From Lagopus muta (Eukaryota; Chordata; Aves; Galliformes; Phasianidae): a stretch of 64,000 bases of DNA. The position numbers were made by a program, and so were the translations under genes. Under the pieces are notes generated by a model. The model saw only the letters and a program-made list of their open reading frames with translations. It searched no databases and was not told where the DNA came from. The DNA lies in the NCBI RefSeq assembly GCF_023343835.1, contig NC_064472.1, positions 43,161,799-43,225,798 on the forward strand. Reading direction: 5' to 3'. Positions within the stretch are counted from its first letter, which is position 1; each line of letters begins with the position of its first letter. Positions 32,156-46,100 of the stretch are shown here, one piece after another.

Positions 32156-34682
32156 TCACACGTGCCTGGCCAAGTAATCATATGTCGTTTTTGTACACAT
32201 AAAGGAGAGGAAGTGTATCTAAGTCAAAAATGTGTGAGATTTACAAGTATTGTTAAAACATTTTAATATGTTGCTATGATAGTATTTAATGAGAATAGTA
32301 GCTGATGACTGAATTCTATTGATATTGAATGGAACATGAGTCAACTGTATATACATTTGTTCTTCTGCTTATTGTAACAATACAGCAGCCACTGGAGGTC
32401 TCCGTGATTTTGTGCTAAATGTTCTTCGAAGGCCAGAAATTGTAGTTGTCGACTAAGATGATATTAACTGTGCATTAAACACTTGAAGACGACTTCATAA
32501 TACCAGATTTATTTTTTTTTTCAGAGAGCTCATATATTTTCATCTCAAAGAATAACACTCTTGTGATTAATACCGGTGTCAAGCTGAAGGAACATTTATA
32601 AAGACTAGGAAGACAAGAGGATCTCAATGTCATCAAATGCACATAAAAGGATGAGATTTCTCACTCCCTTACCATAAAAATCTAAGAAGTCATACTATCA
32701 GGCAGCAAAGTTTCCCTGTTTTGGGGAGCCACCCACATATCTGACAGATCTTCCCCTCCTTTCTTTTAGCACTGAAGGCTTAGTGATGAGTAGAATCTAG
32801 AGCATAGGCATATCTGCACTGCTTTGTAGAGTTGGGAACAAGTTTAATAGATGTCAGTTTCTCTTGGAATTTTGCACAGTTTTCATTAAAGTTAAACAGA
32901 CTTCAGCTTGCAAAATCTTTAGGAACAGTCAGTTCCTAATCTTATGTTTTGTTTTCTTAATATGAATCAGTCTGAGTTTTTCCTTTTTTTTTTTTTTCCA
33001 TATAGTCTTACTTGTAATGTTCAGTTATCACCATATCCCTAAAATACCTCTAAACTTATTATGTTCAGTATTGTCATCTTGCTTGAGTTCACAGCAGTAT
33101 TTTCCATTCTTCTGTAAGGCAAGGACATTCAGAACAAAGGACACTGTTCCTAGAGTGGATTCACTAGTAATAAATAGGCTTATATAATTCTTTCTGCTCC
33201 TGTGACTATATATGTACAATCAATAGGTGTACAAAGGTTAGGCTTAGTAAGATTATCACAGTGGAAAGATAATCAAAATAAATGGAAATGCTCACCAGTG
33301 TTGTAGGCTTGCAGTAAGCTCCACAAGGAGATCCTTCCTCAGTGGTAGTCAGCACTTAAATGGGATCTAGGAGAGATGGAGCCAGACTGGTGAAGTTCCT
33401 GGTGACTTCCTTCCTTCTTCATTTTAGGTACAAGGACAATCATCATAGGAGATAGAGGAGATTAGGTACACATTTTTAGTTTCTTAGTGTTTCACACATG
33501 TCCTAAAAAGAAGTTTTTTAGATGTTCATCTAAAGAAAAACATCCACAAATTAAATTCTCTCATTACCTTTTACCGTGTAGTATCTGTACAAAAAATAAT
33601 AGTTATAACATAGATGTACAGAAGATTCTGACTTGAAATAAATTTTGCTTGGGTCTTCTTTCCCACCTGTCAGTTTGAAAACCAGACTCAATTCTGCTGC
33701 ACTCTTGGTGCTTGTGGGGACATACTGTGAGTCTAACTAAAAAAATTACTTATTTAGATGACTACATTTCTGAAACAGACGCATGTTGGTAACATGCTTA
33801 GTTTGAAACTTTGTCTATTTTTTTTCCAGCTGTACTTTCTTATCTAAGGAAGGAGAGTGCCTATCTTCACAGACCTTGCCTTAAAGAGACTTAAAGAGAA
33901 TATGCCTTCCTTCCACTGTATTAAGAATATCCTTGACTGAAATCTTGGCTGTAGCACACATACGTATAAAGACTTACTTTAATTTACTAACAAACAAAAA
34001 ACAACACAAAATCTCATCAAAGAATAGAAACGGACGAACTGATTCCAGTGTCTTCATGTCTTTGTCTTATTTATAGCAGCACATCAGTAGGGTTGTCATG
34101 GATACTGAGTCAGGACTCATTTTGCCAACTTGGAGACGCGCCAAAACTGGAATTTTCCTTTGCCACTTTTTTGAGATAACCATCCTTACAGATTTAATTG
34201 AGATTCCACTGAAATAAGTGAAAAGCCTTTGGCCATTTTAATAGATTTTGGACTAGAATGTTAGGTGAACAGTACAATGCATGTAAATATTCTGTTTCAT
34301 AATAGTTGTCAGATGTTTTTTACATCTTATTCCACTATTGAAAAATGGATATGTATTATGAGCCATCCCAGAATACACTGGACTTCAATGTTCTGTCAGC
34401 TTACTCTTGTGCTGTTCTTGGATTTTGCTATTCCTCCTGTGGTAGCCAATCTGCATTGAAATGTGGGCGTGAAGTCTGAAAGTATTAGGACTGCTGAAAT
34501 AATAGTGAATAAGATTAAAAGCAAGGCAAATTTTAATAGAGGATTTGAGAGACATAGCAATATATTTTAAATTAAACTCCACCAATAGAATTATAAACTC
34601 AAAACAAAACAAACTATAGTGTTTTGCAGTTGGATTTGATCAATGTTCTCTAAGCCTAAAATGTCATATTTTACAGCATTAT
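32156..34682. other. Intergenic, no gene recognised
   Basis: AT-rich sequence with short homopolymer runs (for example T at 32,984-32,997). No coding similarity or known repeat was recognised. Confidence 0.5.
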
Positions 34683-35100
34683 CAGCTGATCACCAATCTG
34701 GTGTCTTTGTATGACAGAGTGACAACATTGGTATGCAAAGGAAGAACAGCTGATGTTGTTTGCCTGGACATCTGCATGGTCTCACTTGACATCCTTATCT
34801 CTAGGTTGGAGAGAAATGGATTTGGAGTGTGGACTATTCATTGAATACAAACTGACTGGAAGCTCAAAGCATGAGGGTTGTTGTCCAGTTGGAAGCCCAT
34901 GACAAGTAGTGTCACCAAGGGGTATGTCTTGGGACCAGTGCTCTTTTATATTTTTTTCAATGACATGTACTGTAGGATTGAGTGTAACCTCAATAAGTTT
35001 GCTAATGACACTAACCTGAGTGGTGCAGTTGATATAATAGGAGGAAGGGATATTATCCAGAGGGACCTAGACATGCTTGAGAAGTGGGCCCATCCTCGGT
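34683..35100 (+). mobile_element. CR1 ORF2 internal fragment
   Basis: RT-domain CR1 sequence, diverged (AATCTGGTGTCTTTGTATGA, then LGPVLFYIFFND, the NKFANDTNLSGAVD region corresponding to the RT active-site neighbourhood, and RDLDMLEKWAH). Both ends are truncated. Confidence 0.85.
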
Positions 35101-36149
35101 AGGCTGCAAGTGGGAGAAATAAATGAACACAGTATACGTAATGGAGACCAGTGTTTTTTCTTATGAGATAGAAGGCTGTGTAAGAGGTAAAAGCCATGGT
35201 TTTATCATACTGTTTCCTTCTTCATATTAGTTACTAACCTGTGCTGCTTGATGAAGTTCAGGACTGGTTTAATTTTAAAGGAGTTCTCAATGAAGATCAC
35301 AACTGGTTTCATTTTTGAGGACACAAGGGCAATCTTATCATAGTATAGCTAGTCATCTATATCTCTTTTGTGACAAAGATATACCTTTATAAAGGGAAAA
35401 CTGTTTTGTTCTCTGAATTTTCCTGTGAGAGTCCTTTTTTTTCTTTTTTCATCTGATTGGAAAGGAAGTCTAGGGAGATTAACCCCTTGTGCCTCAAAGT
35501 TAGTCCTTGTGAGTATCACTTGCCTCTTAGTGACACTGATCATTCACATCAGTAGTTAGATACTGGGCAGTGACATTTAGAAATCAAAATGGCCAGGTCA
35601 TACTTTGACACTGCTTGAAATTTATTTCAAACCATGAAGTGTGTCCACAAAATAGTTCATTGCCTTTATTAGGAAAAGACTGTTATTGCAGTTTATTACA
35701 AACATTTTAATATAAAATATGCTAAAACTATATGAATTCACCAAAAATAGTATCTTTGGAATGTTTGTATGTATCTTTGTTAGGCCTGAGCAGTCTGACA
35801 ACTTTATTATAGAGTATGTCTTATAGCTGCAAGTATTGCAATGGTACTTCGCTATATTTTTCTAACCAGCAGGTGTATGGGAAGAAAAAAAAAAAGGTTT
35901 GAGTGAAGAATTTTGGAATGGAATAATGCTAAAATAAACTTGGCATAAAAAATTCTGTATGATTGATAATAAATTAAAGCACACAGTCCTGTAATGTATT
36001 GTCTGTTAGTTAAACATATGCTCTCATTTATCTCATCTATATATAGCCAAAATACATGACTTTACCATGTTTTAGAATGCCTTACCAAATGTGGGTTTCA
36101 TTATATTTCCTGGAGATGAGCTGGGTAATGAGGCTTTATGAAGCAAGGT
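35101..36149. other. Intergenic, no gene recognised
   Basis: AT-rich sequence. Nothing beyond short poly(A)/poly(T) runs was recognised. Confidence 0.45.
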
Positions 36150-36945
36150 TGAGGTTGCATGAAGCAAGGTTCACTGAAGTAAGGGTGTATCATTGAATTC
36201 CTCCATGCAGAAAAACTTGCACCCATTGTTGTTCATCAACACTTTCTGGACATTTATGTGGTCCAAACAGTGAATGTGAGCACAGTGCAGTGGAGAGTGT
36301 TTCAGCAATGGGAGCAGCGATGTGAAAGACAGGTCACTTTCCAGATGGCCATGCACAGCTGTCACACTGTAAAATGAAGAGCGTCTCAGTCAGCTCATCC
36401 AATTGTGACCAGGGAACTGTGTGCAGAGCTGAATATCAGTGTCAATGGTGGCAACATTCGAATATCTCAAAGTTTGTGCCAGGTGGGTCCTACGACGCTG
36501 GCTAAGCTGAAAGCTCAATATTCCAGAAGCAGGCCAGAGAAGAAGACAACATTTCTCTGCAAGCATGACAGCACTAGATTCCATGTCAGTTTTAAAACTG
36601 TGGAGCACACAGCCAGTGTTAGCTGGACTGTCCTACCTCACTCACTGTATTGTCTAGGTTTGGTGCCTTCTAACTTCCATATGTTCAGACCAATGACAGA
36701 TAGACTGTGTGGGCAACCTTTTCCTAGCGACGTCATCATCACAACTATGAAACAGTAGGTTACCTCTCTTGCAGATTTTTAGAAGCTCAGCATGCAGGCT
36801 TTTGTTCATTGCTGGTGTAAATAATGGTGTTGAAAAATCATATTTTGTAGCTGAGAATTTGCTCTATCAGGTAGTATTATTGTGTTCATTGTATCTGTTG
36901 AAGTTTCCATGAAAATAATAGGAGGTATTATTTTCAGAGCAACCT
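36150..36945 (+). mobile_element. Mariner (Galluhop-like) DNA transposon, internally deleted and dead
   Basis: Translated pieces match mariner transposase: CIIEFLHAEK near the 5' end, then after a gap HDSTRFHVSFKTVEH and WTVLPHSLYCLGLVPSNFHM. The second catalytic Asp (in HDST) and the third position are separated by exactly 34 residues, the mariner D34D spacing, but the third residue is Asn (SNFHM). The region that should carry the first Asp is largely deleted. The 3' end around ATAGGAGGTATTATTTTCAG resembles the terminal inverted repeat. Galluhop is named from memory of the chicken family. Confidence 0.85.
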
Positions 36946-37904
36946 GCTTAACTTTGTATATCTTCTGTGAATGAACAGAGAATTCAATTCTCTGCCTCTG
37001 GTTAAGTCTGGGAGAAAACACTATTCTGTTCCTATATGTCCTATGGTCATCTTCTTCTTTTTTTTACATACTGCATGAAGTTTAATTGATGATTTTGCTG
37101 AATGCATGACATATTAGCATATGTTCTCTAGTATTGAAATCCAGTGTTGATTTGGGGTAGAATAGATGTGGGCTACTTGCATAAATTGCTTTCGTTCTTC
37201 TAGTTCTCCAAGAATTTCCATCAGTGGTCTGCTAAGCAAGTATGTTCACTTAGTAAGAGTGAATAAGAATATATTTTTCAGTCCATAGGCTAAAATACGT
37301 ACTTACATATTTATTTGCATTCTCCACAGATATCTTATGGGACAGTTTGGTCCTGTGTGAAGCCCCCTTCTATATCAGATTTTCTTGGACCGTGGAGTTT
37401 CCTTTTTTATTTGTTTGCTTGGTTGGTTGGTTTTCATGCAGTGTCTTTTGTGATCGTATTATGTTCCATTGACACATGTCACTGAAATATGAATAGTAAA
37501 GATGATAGAAGGAGTGTTTCAGTTTTGTTTTTAAGATGAGGCCTTTCATAATGTTTTATACAGAGCTTTATGTCCAGAAGCGCAAGAGGAAATGAGGTTA
37601 TAGAGCAAACAGCTGCACTGCGGCTCCTGGAGAGAGACAGGGCAGAACTGTAGCTGCTATATGGAGGTAAAGGGAACAAAAGTGAACTTCATTCCAGGAA
37701 GAAAAAAGGTAAGAATGCAGAGATTCTAATGTGATGAATTTAAAACAAACATTCAAAAGCAAATGAGAAAGACTCTTGTAATCTTGCCCTGTTTGTACAT
37801 TGTTGCTAATTAACAGGCTTTGCTGGTCTTAACTGGCTCTTCAATAGTAAGCAAGAGAAATATGTGTTTGCTTCTGATCCTTCTCTTAGATACTCTGTAA
37901 TGGA
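36946..37904. other. Intergenic, no gene recognised
   Basis: AT-rich sequence between the mariner copy and a CR1 fragment. Nothing specific was seen. Confidence 0.45.
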
Positions 37905-38745
37905 AGTTATATCCCACTGAGTACTGAATAACAAAGCCTTACTGGACCAGGTGCTCACCAATGCAGAGGAGAGCATTACAGAGGTTAAGACTGGAACTAG
38001 CCTGAGCTGTAGTGACCATGTCTTGATAGAGTTTGTGATCTTGAAGAATGTGGGCCTGGCAAAAAGCAGAGCTAGGACCCCATGCTTTAGGAGAGCAAAC
38101 TTCTGGCTGCTCAAGGAACTGCTGAGTGGGATCCCCTGGGAAACTTAATGCCCATGTCCTTAAGGGCATGGGCACAGAACAAAGTTGGCAGCTCTTTAAG
38201 GACACCCTTCTGAGAGTGCAACAGCTCTCTATCCCCTAGCAGAAGAAGTCAAGCAGAGGAGGCAGGTGAGTGTTGTTGCTGTGCAAGGATCCGCAGCTTA
38301 AACTGAGAGAAAAGAGGCAAATGTAACAGAAAGTGGAAGCAGGGTTGTGTATCCTAAGAGGAATACAGGGCTGTTGTCCATGTGTGTGAAAATAGGATTA
38401 GGAAACCTAAGGCGCAGATGGAGCTGAACTTGGTGAGGTATGTGAAAGATAACAAGAAGGGGTTCTACAGGTACGTAGGCAAGAAGACACAGACCGAAGA
38501 GAGTGTTCCCCCTCTGATTAAATGTAATGGGGAGCTGGCTTCCTCAGACATAGAAAAAGATGAGGTACTGAATAAATGCTTTGCCTCAGTCTTCACAGGT
38601 GGTCAGGCTTCCCATGTCTGCCAGGACCATAAGCCTGTAGGTGAGGATGTGGGGAGTGATTCCTGTCCCACTGTAACAGTGGAACAAGTCCAAGTCCTCC
38701 TTATGAAATTGAACGTGTATTAGTCCATGAGGCCGGATGGTATGT
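37905..38745 (+). mobile_element. CR1 ORF2 5' fragment (endonuclease end to RT start)
   Basis: Forward-oriented CR1 with SDHVLIEFVIL (end of the endonuclease region), MELNLVRYVKDNKKGFYRYV and KDEVLNKCFASVFTGG, stopping after a segment equivalent to the N-terminus of RT. It is broken by stops. An imperfect palindrome (TGCCCATGTCC / GGGCATGGGCA) lies at about 38,147-38,172. Confidence 0.88.
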
Positions 38746-39507
38746 ATCTCCTTATAACCTGAAGATGCGATAATTGATGGCCTTAAGCTTTTATCCCATA
38801 TAAAAATTGCATATTGTGGCAGATAATTCTCATTATCCTATAAAGATCTGGTTTATTAACTGATAGATGGCCCCACTGCTATCCTATGGAAGTGAGTTGC
38901 TCTGTGTAATTACTGTCTGTTAGAAAAAAATCATTTTCTGGTTAAATTTCTTGCTGTTCATTGAAACACCATTGTTCTTGTATCCCATGAGAACATAAAT
39001 CAGATGACTAAAATTTGTTTTGTCTTGCCCATTCCTCTGAAGCCTGCCACTCTCTGGGAAATCTGAATCCACAAGGAATACAGGATCACAAGATCAGTGT
39101 CTACTGGTCAGAAAGTAGAGAACAGCTAGCAAATGTGTGTGTGTGTGCATGTTGGGCATGTGCCCTTATTGAGGTTCTTCAAGATTTCTTGCAGAAGCAT
39201 GGAAAGCACAGCTCTTAAATAATCAGAAAAGCAAGAAAGTACACAAGTATTTAGAAATTGTAATATAAGCATTTTGAGCTTGTCACTTCTCTCACAAAAA
39301 CTCCAATATTTGTCTCTCATAGGGAAAACAGACATAGGTGTGTTGCAGGAGCTAATTGGAACAATTGTCTTGCTGCCGGTAGGCCCACTTCTGGTCCACG
39401 CAGTTAGATATTTTCAAAACCAGCCCAAATTCACCATAGGCTAACAAAGTATCGTTTAGTGTGCTAAGAAAGTATGATTTCCCTTTGCTCTTAATCAAAG
39501 AATCTTC
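38746..39507. other. Intergenic, no gene recognised
   Basis: AT-rich sequence between CR1 fragments. A short GT run lies near 39,136-39,147. Confidence 0.45.
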
Positions 39508-39905
39508 CCCAAAGACAGGCTGAGGGAGCTTGGCTTGTTCAGCCTGGAGAAGAAAGGCTGCAGGGTGACCTCATTGCAGCCTTTCAGTACCTAAAGGGAG
39601 CCTACAAACAGGAGGGGAGTCAACTCTTTGAAAGGGTAGATATTGGCCAGACAAGGGGAAATGGTTTTAAGTTGAAGGAGGGAAGAATTAGGTTGGATAG
39701 AAGTTCTATAGCAACAGAGTGGTGAGTGCTGGAACAGGCTGCCCAGACACTGTGGATGCCCCATCCCTGGGAGGTGTTCAAGGCCAGGTTGGATGGGGCT
39801 CTGGGCAAACTGGTATTAAATATGGAGATTGGCAGCCCTGCCTGCAGCAGGGGTTGGAGTTTGATGACCCTTGAGGTCTCTTCCAATAACCTTTCAGTCC
39901 TTACA
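39508..39905 (+). mobile_element. CR1 3' fragment
   Basis: CR1 3' end from CAGGCTGAGGGAGCTTGGCT to a tail near CTCTTCCAATAACCTTTCAG. Confidence 0.9.
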
Positions 39906-39961
39906 AGCATTAGGTGGACCTTTTTCTTTCATCCGTCCTGTTTCCCTCCTTTAGATTGATT

Positions 39962-40112
39962 ATGCCCCATCCCTGGATGCATTCAGGGCCAGGCTGGATG
40001 TGGCTCTGGGCAGCCTGGTCTGGTGGTTCGTGACCCTGCTCGTAGGAGGGGGTTGAAACTCGATGATCATTGTGGTCCTTTTCAACCCAGGCCATTCTAT
40101 GATTCTATGATA
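39962..40112 (+). mobile_element. Short CR1 3' terminus of a different subtype
   Basis: 150 bp of CR1 3' UTR starting GCCCCATCCCTGGATGCATT and ending with CCATTCTATGATTCTATGAT. Its sequence is closest to the nested copy at 2,354-2,713 and unlike the copy just upstream, so it is a separate insertion. Confidence 0.9.
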
Positions 40113-43100
40113 CATCTAAAGATGTTCAAAAATCAGGTAGGGTTGGTTTTTTTCCTGTTTGTTTGCTTCTATTTTTCATTTGCACTCCGTATTTTTGTGC
40201 TTATTTAGGAAAATATATTTAGCTTAGAATATGTATTTTTATGTTATATACACTTAGAAGATAGCTTCCAGTGTTCATATTGCCAGTTTGTTGATTGTTG
40301 AAATGGAAAAACCAATAATGCCCTCATTTTTCCTTTCTACCATATCATCTTTTATCTTGGAAAAGTTATTTAACTGTAACTGTCAACAACTTATTTGCTG
40401 GAGTTATTTTTTCAAGCCTTAAGCTTTTTGGAATAAAACTGACAAATGTGATGTTACTTTCCCAGGCTTCATCTTACAAAATAGTTTGTTTGGAAGAGAA
40501 GATCCTTCAACACTAGCCATAATATTTGGGAATTTTTGATGTTTTTAAAGTATGTCAAGCAGTTACAAGCTCGTCATCCACCTTAATCTCAAAAGACTGT
40601 TGTGCTAGTCTTCTAGATAATAAATTACTTCTCATTTACTACCTAGAGAAACAAATTGTGAAAGAAGGAAGAACGATCTTTTTTTGAAGATACTAAACAC
40701 AGAAGTAATAATGGTTAAAAGGCTGAATTGCTTTTCACACAAACAGCTCATGGGAAGAATGAACTAGTGGAGGGAAGTACAAAACTTATTTAATGATTAG
40801 GTAGAATTTGTTTATTCTGATTGCTATTCAAACATTTGAACTGTTAATTCATTTAGCTTCAGTCTGAATTACTAGGTAGGACATTCACTAAATGTAATTC
40901 AACTGCATTAAACTCTGATTAGTCCTTGTACAGGTGACTATTTCTTTCAATAGTCTGTTCAGGGCATTTCAGATGACTAACTTAAAACCTTCCAATAAAT
41001 GACTGAAATTAGATGTGATGAAAATGGATTTAGTGGACATGCCACTCAATTACGAAATCAGCATTACGCTTGGAATGTCCTACTTCGAATAAAGGTATTT
41101 ATATCAGAAATATGTAGTATATATAGGTAGGATACAAATGGTTCTGCTGTCACATTGCATTTCTGCTGAGATGCAATAATCATACTTGAGTTGCCTTTCT
41201 GTGGTTATTTTAGACACACTAAGTTCTCATTAACATGTTTGAAGTTTACAAGCAAGTATTTGTAGGTGTTATGAATCACTTTTATTTGTATGTCAGAAAA
41301 GCTGCATTTGCGTTGGTCAACCACTATCTCGGAATTAATTTTCTACCAATACTACAAATGGCAATAATGAGTCATAAAAGCTACTTGATATTAGCAATTT
41401 TTTAAAATTGAAAATATTAATAATCTTTTATTTGTCTGCACCACTAATATTGGGAGATTTTCCTCTTTTTGACAAAATAATCAGTCTTCTTTTCCACTAG
41501 CATCAGCAGTGAGATTTTCTGTCATATGTAACCTCCTTTGGACTAATCTTTGAACCTATTACACATTTGACCAGTAGTTTATGTCCTGGCCATGATAAAT
41601 GGAGAATTAGTTGTATTACTTTTCCATTCTAGTTAATCATCTTACAATTCTGAAACAGTACAGAGAGGTTAATATCATATTCTTTATCAACGTTTAAGAA
41701 TACTATTTTCTCTTGAGTCACATCACACAGTTGTTAACATCAAAGTTGAGTTTACTTGGGAGTTGAATCATTTTAGATTTTAACATAAACAATGTTTAAT
41801 TATATAATTTATCACTATGTTGTTTAATTTCTTTCAAAATGTAAGGCGGATGTCTTACAATCATTATTAATGCATCTTTGGGATGCAGGACAATTTTATG
41901 GAGTTTTTTATTAATTTTATCTCAGGGTTTCAGTGAAGGGGTTAATCAAGGAAAAGCATCAATGACAAATATCATCTTCACTTTGCTATTTCGCATTCTA
42001 GGAAGCACAATCCTCAGCATTAATGTAAGTGGAGGAAGAGCGACCTGTTATCCAGACTTTTATGCTGGTTCCTACTGTATCTGTATCAAAGCAGTGCTTT
42101 TGAAAGGACCATTCCAGTCTATGAGAGCTTTTCCACATTCTCTGTGTGTAATAACATCATGTTTACTTTCTTGTGTTTTATTAATTTCTCCAATAAATTG
42201 TTTAATGCTTTGTTGCAAATTGCAAGCAGAGAACAAATCATTTGTAAGCAACAAGTATTAACTAGAAACATACTAAGTTGTTTTGTTTTGTTTTGTTTGT
42301 TTGTTTGTTTTGCAATCAGTCCAATAATTTTTTCAGGTCTGTATCAAGAAACACAGTTGCTTCGTTCAAAACAAAAAACTACTTTTCTTTGAGGACTTGG
42401 ATATTTTAAGTTTACCAGTTATTTCTAAATTAAAATTGTTCTAATACAATCATTAATATATTTCCCAATTTCTGCTTGATCTCTTGCTAAGTTATTCTTC
42501 AGAGATATTTCTGGTCTATTTGTTTGCTTGTTTCTTCTTATTCTCTTTCTCTCCCTCTTCCTTTCTCTCCCCCTCCCTTTTTTTTTCCCCCCTTTAACTG
42601 CCTGTTTAGGACTTTTCTCTTTTCCTATCCTTAATGTGTAGTTTATAACCTTCATTCTATTACTTATCTCCATCCATTTTCTCCATGGATTACTCATTTC
42701 ATTGCCCTTCTTAGGAAGGATACTTGAATTACAGTATTTCCTGTTTTAAAATTTGTTTCATTTCTGGCTTTCCCATGTTCTTATCTGCTTTAAATATGTG
42801 CTGGACAGTATTTTCATGTCTTTTATGGCAAAATAATATTAGTTTAATTCTAGTAACATTTCAGTGCTTCCAAATAAGCCAACATGCAATTCTTCAGCTT
42901 TCAAGCCTTTCTGTAGAATGATTGTGCTTCATGATGAGAGTTAAAATCTTCATTATTTTTGTCTAAACTTGCATATAAGATAAGAAGCTGTAACATTTGC
43001 TGCTAAGAGTAATGTAATGGAGCTGGTATTTAAAATTACCATAATGAGTAGGTAGTGGATGGAGGTGACAGAAACACTTTTAACACAGTCCTTGCTTTCA

Positions 43101-46100
43101 AATAACCATAGTCTTCAATTAAGGATTATAGATACACAGCATTTCAGTGTTTATTTGTAGATTTTTTTCACTAGAATATTATTTGATTTTCACCTTTTAT
43201 TTATGTTAAACAAATGTTCAAGCAAGTAAACAACTTTAAAGGAGTCTTTAACAGACAAAGTCAAAGAGAGAATCCACATCAAATATATATGGAACATAAA
43301 TAGGATTGTGAAGGCAAAGACATCTGAAAAACCATCAGGAATACACAGCAATCTTAAATGATACACACAATCTTAAAAAACCACCAGGAATACACAACAC
43401 GGTGGTTTTTTTTGTTTGTTTTTGGGTTTTTTTATGTGTTTTTTATTTTTCACTGCGAGTATTATTTTCCTGTAGATTTTACACCTTAAAGCGTTCGCTT
43501 TATTGAAATATTTTGTTATCATAAATTCTGTACCTCAAATGTTGCAATGCATTGTGGTTTTTTTGCTTTGCTAATCAATGAATGTTTTCTATTTTATTTG
43601 ATTTTTATTTTAAGAACTTGCTCGAATTATATAAACTGAAGAGAAAATGAAAGTCATTTTACTTTAAGTATATTTGCTGATTTTTTTGTTCCAAAAAAAA
43701 AAAAAAAATCTATGAGAAACAATATTTTTGTGTCTTTTCAATGTTAGTCACAAGAGCTTTAACTCATCTAATTATAGCATTAACTGAAGGCTAAGTAGTC
43801 ACCTGCAACATGGCATTCTGTTCCGGTGTGTTGAGCTGTCTCCTCCCTGCCTCTAATCAGTTCAGTATAGCATTACATCCTGCAGTCTTCTATTGTGGTG
43901 CAGATCACGTAGCAGTGAATGAACAAAATTGCATGAGTAATGTACTTTTTATTCAGTGATTGGATAAAAATGAATGCCCTCAACACCTACACACATCCAA
44001 TCTCCACCATTTCCTGAGTGCTTATTCTTCTTGAAGCTTTAATTATTTATCCTTGGAGAGAATGTGACAGTTACAAGTAGTCACGACTCAGCAGATTAAC
44101 ACTGCAAATACCAAAGCCATCTTCCATATCAAGTACTCTCAAATTTCTCATGGAATCTAATCTGTTCTGAAGTAAAATTACTTCAAATTAAGAGGGGAAA
44201 AAAGGCATGACTAAATACTACATATTTTTAAATCTGACGGTCTTTGGTGAACTTAAAAGTGATCGGAAGTACTTACTTATTTTAGCAGATAATTATTGAA
44301 GACTGGAGTTCTATGTGCTGTAAATACTGATAAGTTCATTCTGCGATGAAAATGCATATTGAGGTGATAGTGGTAAAGGAATAGGGAAAGAAACTTACAT
44401 GAAAAAATGTGTGTTACTGCCCATCATACTTTATTTCCCACTGATGACAAATTAATTGAATTACAGAATTAGAGATGTCTGCTAGTTTTGTTACTTGATC
44501 TTTATGCAATGTGTTTGAATTATGTAGAATTGTAAAATAACATGTCCATAAGTATATATAAATATAGAAAAGGAGCACTAAAAATAAACTCCTTCTGTAT
44601 ATTGGTTACACATAGAACAAGGAAGAAACAGTATATGTGCTATGTGCTTATGCTTGTGTATGTACTTATATGAATACGTGTACATACGTTTGTTTACTTG
44701 ACCTGGGAGTAAGATCATCAAAGCAACAGTAAAATTATTATACGTGTGAACATTTATTTTACTAAAAAATACTTGTTACACTGCAACATTTTAGAAACTG
44801 ATGCTGCTAAAGCCAAGTTAGCATACATCTCTGCAGCTCATTTTTTACTAAGTTTTGTCCCCTATCCTCCACTTTCACTGGCAATAATACCCTGCATAAA
44901 TTCCAATTTTATTTTATTTTTTCATTTTCCCTTTAAGTAGAGTTTCCACAGTTGCATATCAAAAGTTATAATAATAAATATTGTTAGTCCTGGCAACTGT
45001 AATCAAGATATAGCTCCCTAAGAACAGACTCCTAAGTAAAATTTGACATGTTTTTTTGCTTCTGCTCACAAGCAGTAAACAATTGAATAATTGATTATGG
45101 TAGGAACTTACCCAGAGCTGTGACAGTTCTTTGAATTCTTCATCAAAAATAACTATTTTATGTGCAAATACATAATAGTCCAGTGACAGTAAAGAACTAA
45201 CTCAGTGAAGATGTTTTATGTGAAAGATCAGAGTACGTATATGATCGCTGTATACTTTTGCTGCTGCAAAGAAATATATAAAATGCAATGGAAGATAGCA
45301 GAGCACTACATACATTTTCATCTCCATCCACTCTCAACATTTTAAATCTTGGAGTCCTTTAGAGAGTGAAGTATGCTTTCCTTACTTCTGGTCTGCTTCA
45401 AAGCATGGGGCTTAAGCCTGAGCTTCTCAGTCTTCCCATTCACAGCTGCATTACTACTTCCTGTCTTTCCTCACATTACTGCAATGTTTTTTATAAACTT
45501 CAGTTCCTTTAAATTACCCTTAAACACTTCTCAGCTGTTTAAATTCTACCACTCTCCCCTGCTTCATCTTCAGACCTTTTGCATTTTGGCCACCCTATTT
45601 GTCATTCACATTCTTATATAAATAATCTTAAGTATATGAAAGGTGAACAATCTAGCTGAGAAAATACATATTTAACACATAATTACATGTGTCCACACAG
45701 GTGCATGTGTGCACACATATATGTTTCTACGGCTTCCTCTTCTACATTACTGTATCCAGAAAGAACTTTATAATCACTTCAGGCCAGATAACAAGCAGAA
45801 TATTGTGAGAAGGTACAGTGTCTCATACCAGCGCTTTGTACAAATAATGCAGAAGTATCCCACATTCTCAGTTTGCTGGAATGAGTGCTGCTGCCAGTAA
45901 CCCTCCACCGCTGGTTATTCTCTGCTTCAGAACTGTTAGAATTCTTTCAGTAAAAGCAGTGATCAGTGATATCTTCACTGTATATACAGCACACTGTTTA
46001 ACTTCTCATTTGCTAAGGAAACCTGTATAATTTAATGGCACAAGCTGGTGGATTGTATTTCAGGGTGAGAGTAGATAATCAGGCATTTGTCCTGGCCTGT

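Noticed and set aside
36150-36945. Mariner ORF as a domesticated transposase gene
   Set aside because: The first catalytic region is deleted, the third Asp is Asn, and the 5' part is in another frame with stops, so there is no sign of a conserved coding unit.
38147-38172. Palindrome TGCCCATG...CATGGGCA as a regulatory hairpin
   Set aside because: It has two internal mismatches and lies inside CR1 ORF2 sequence, so it is most simply part of the repeat.
41878-42261. 127-codon plus-strand open frame
   Set aside because: No start context, no recognisable domain, a Cys/Ser/Leu-rich composition like other chance frames in AT-rich DNA, and an opposite-strand frame overlaps it.
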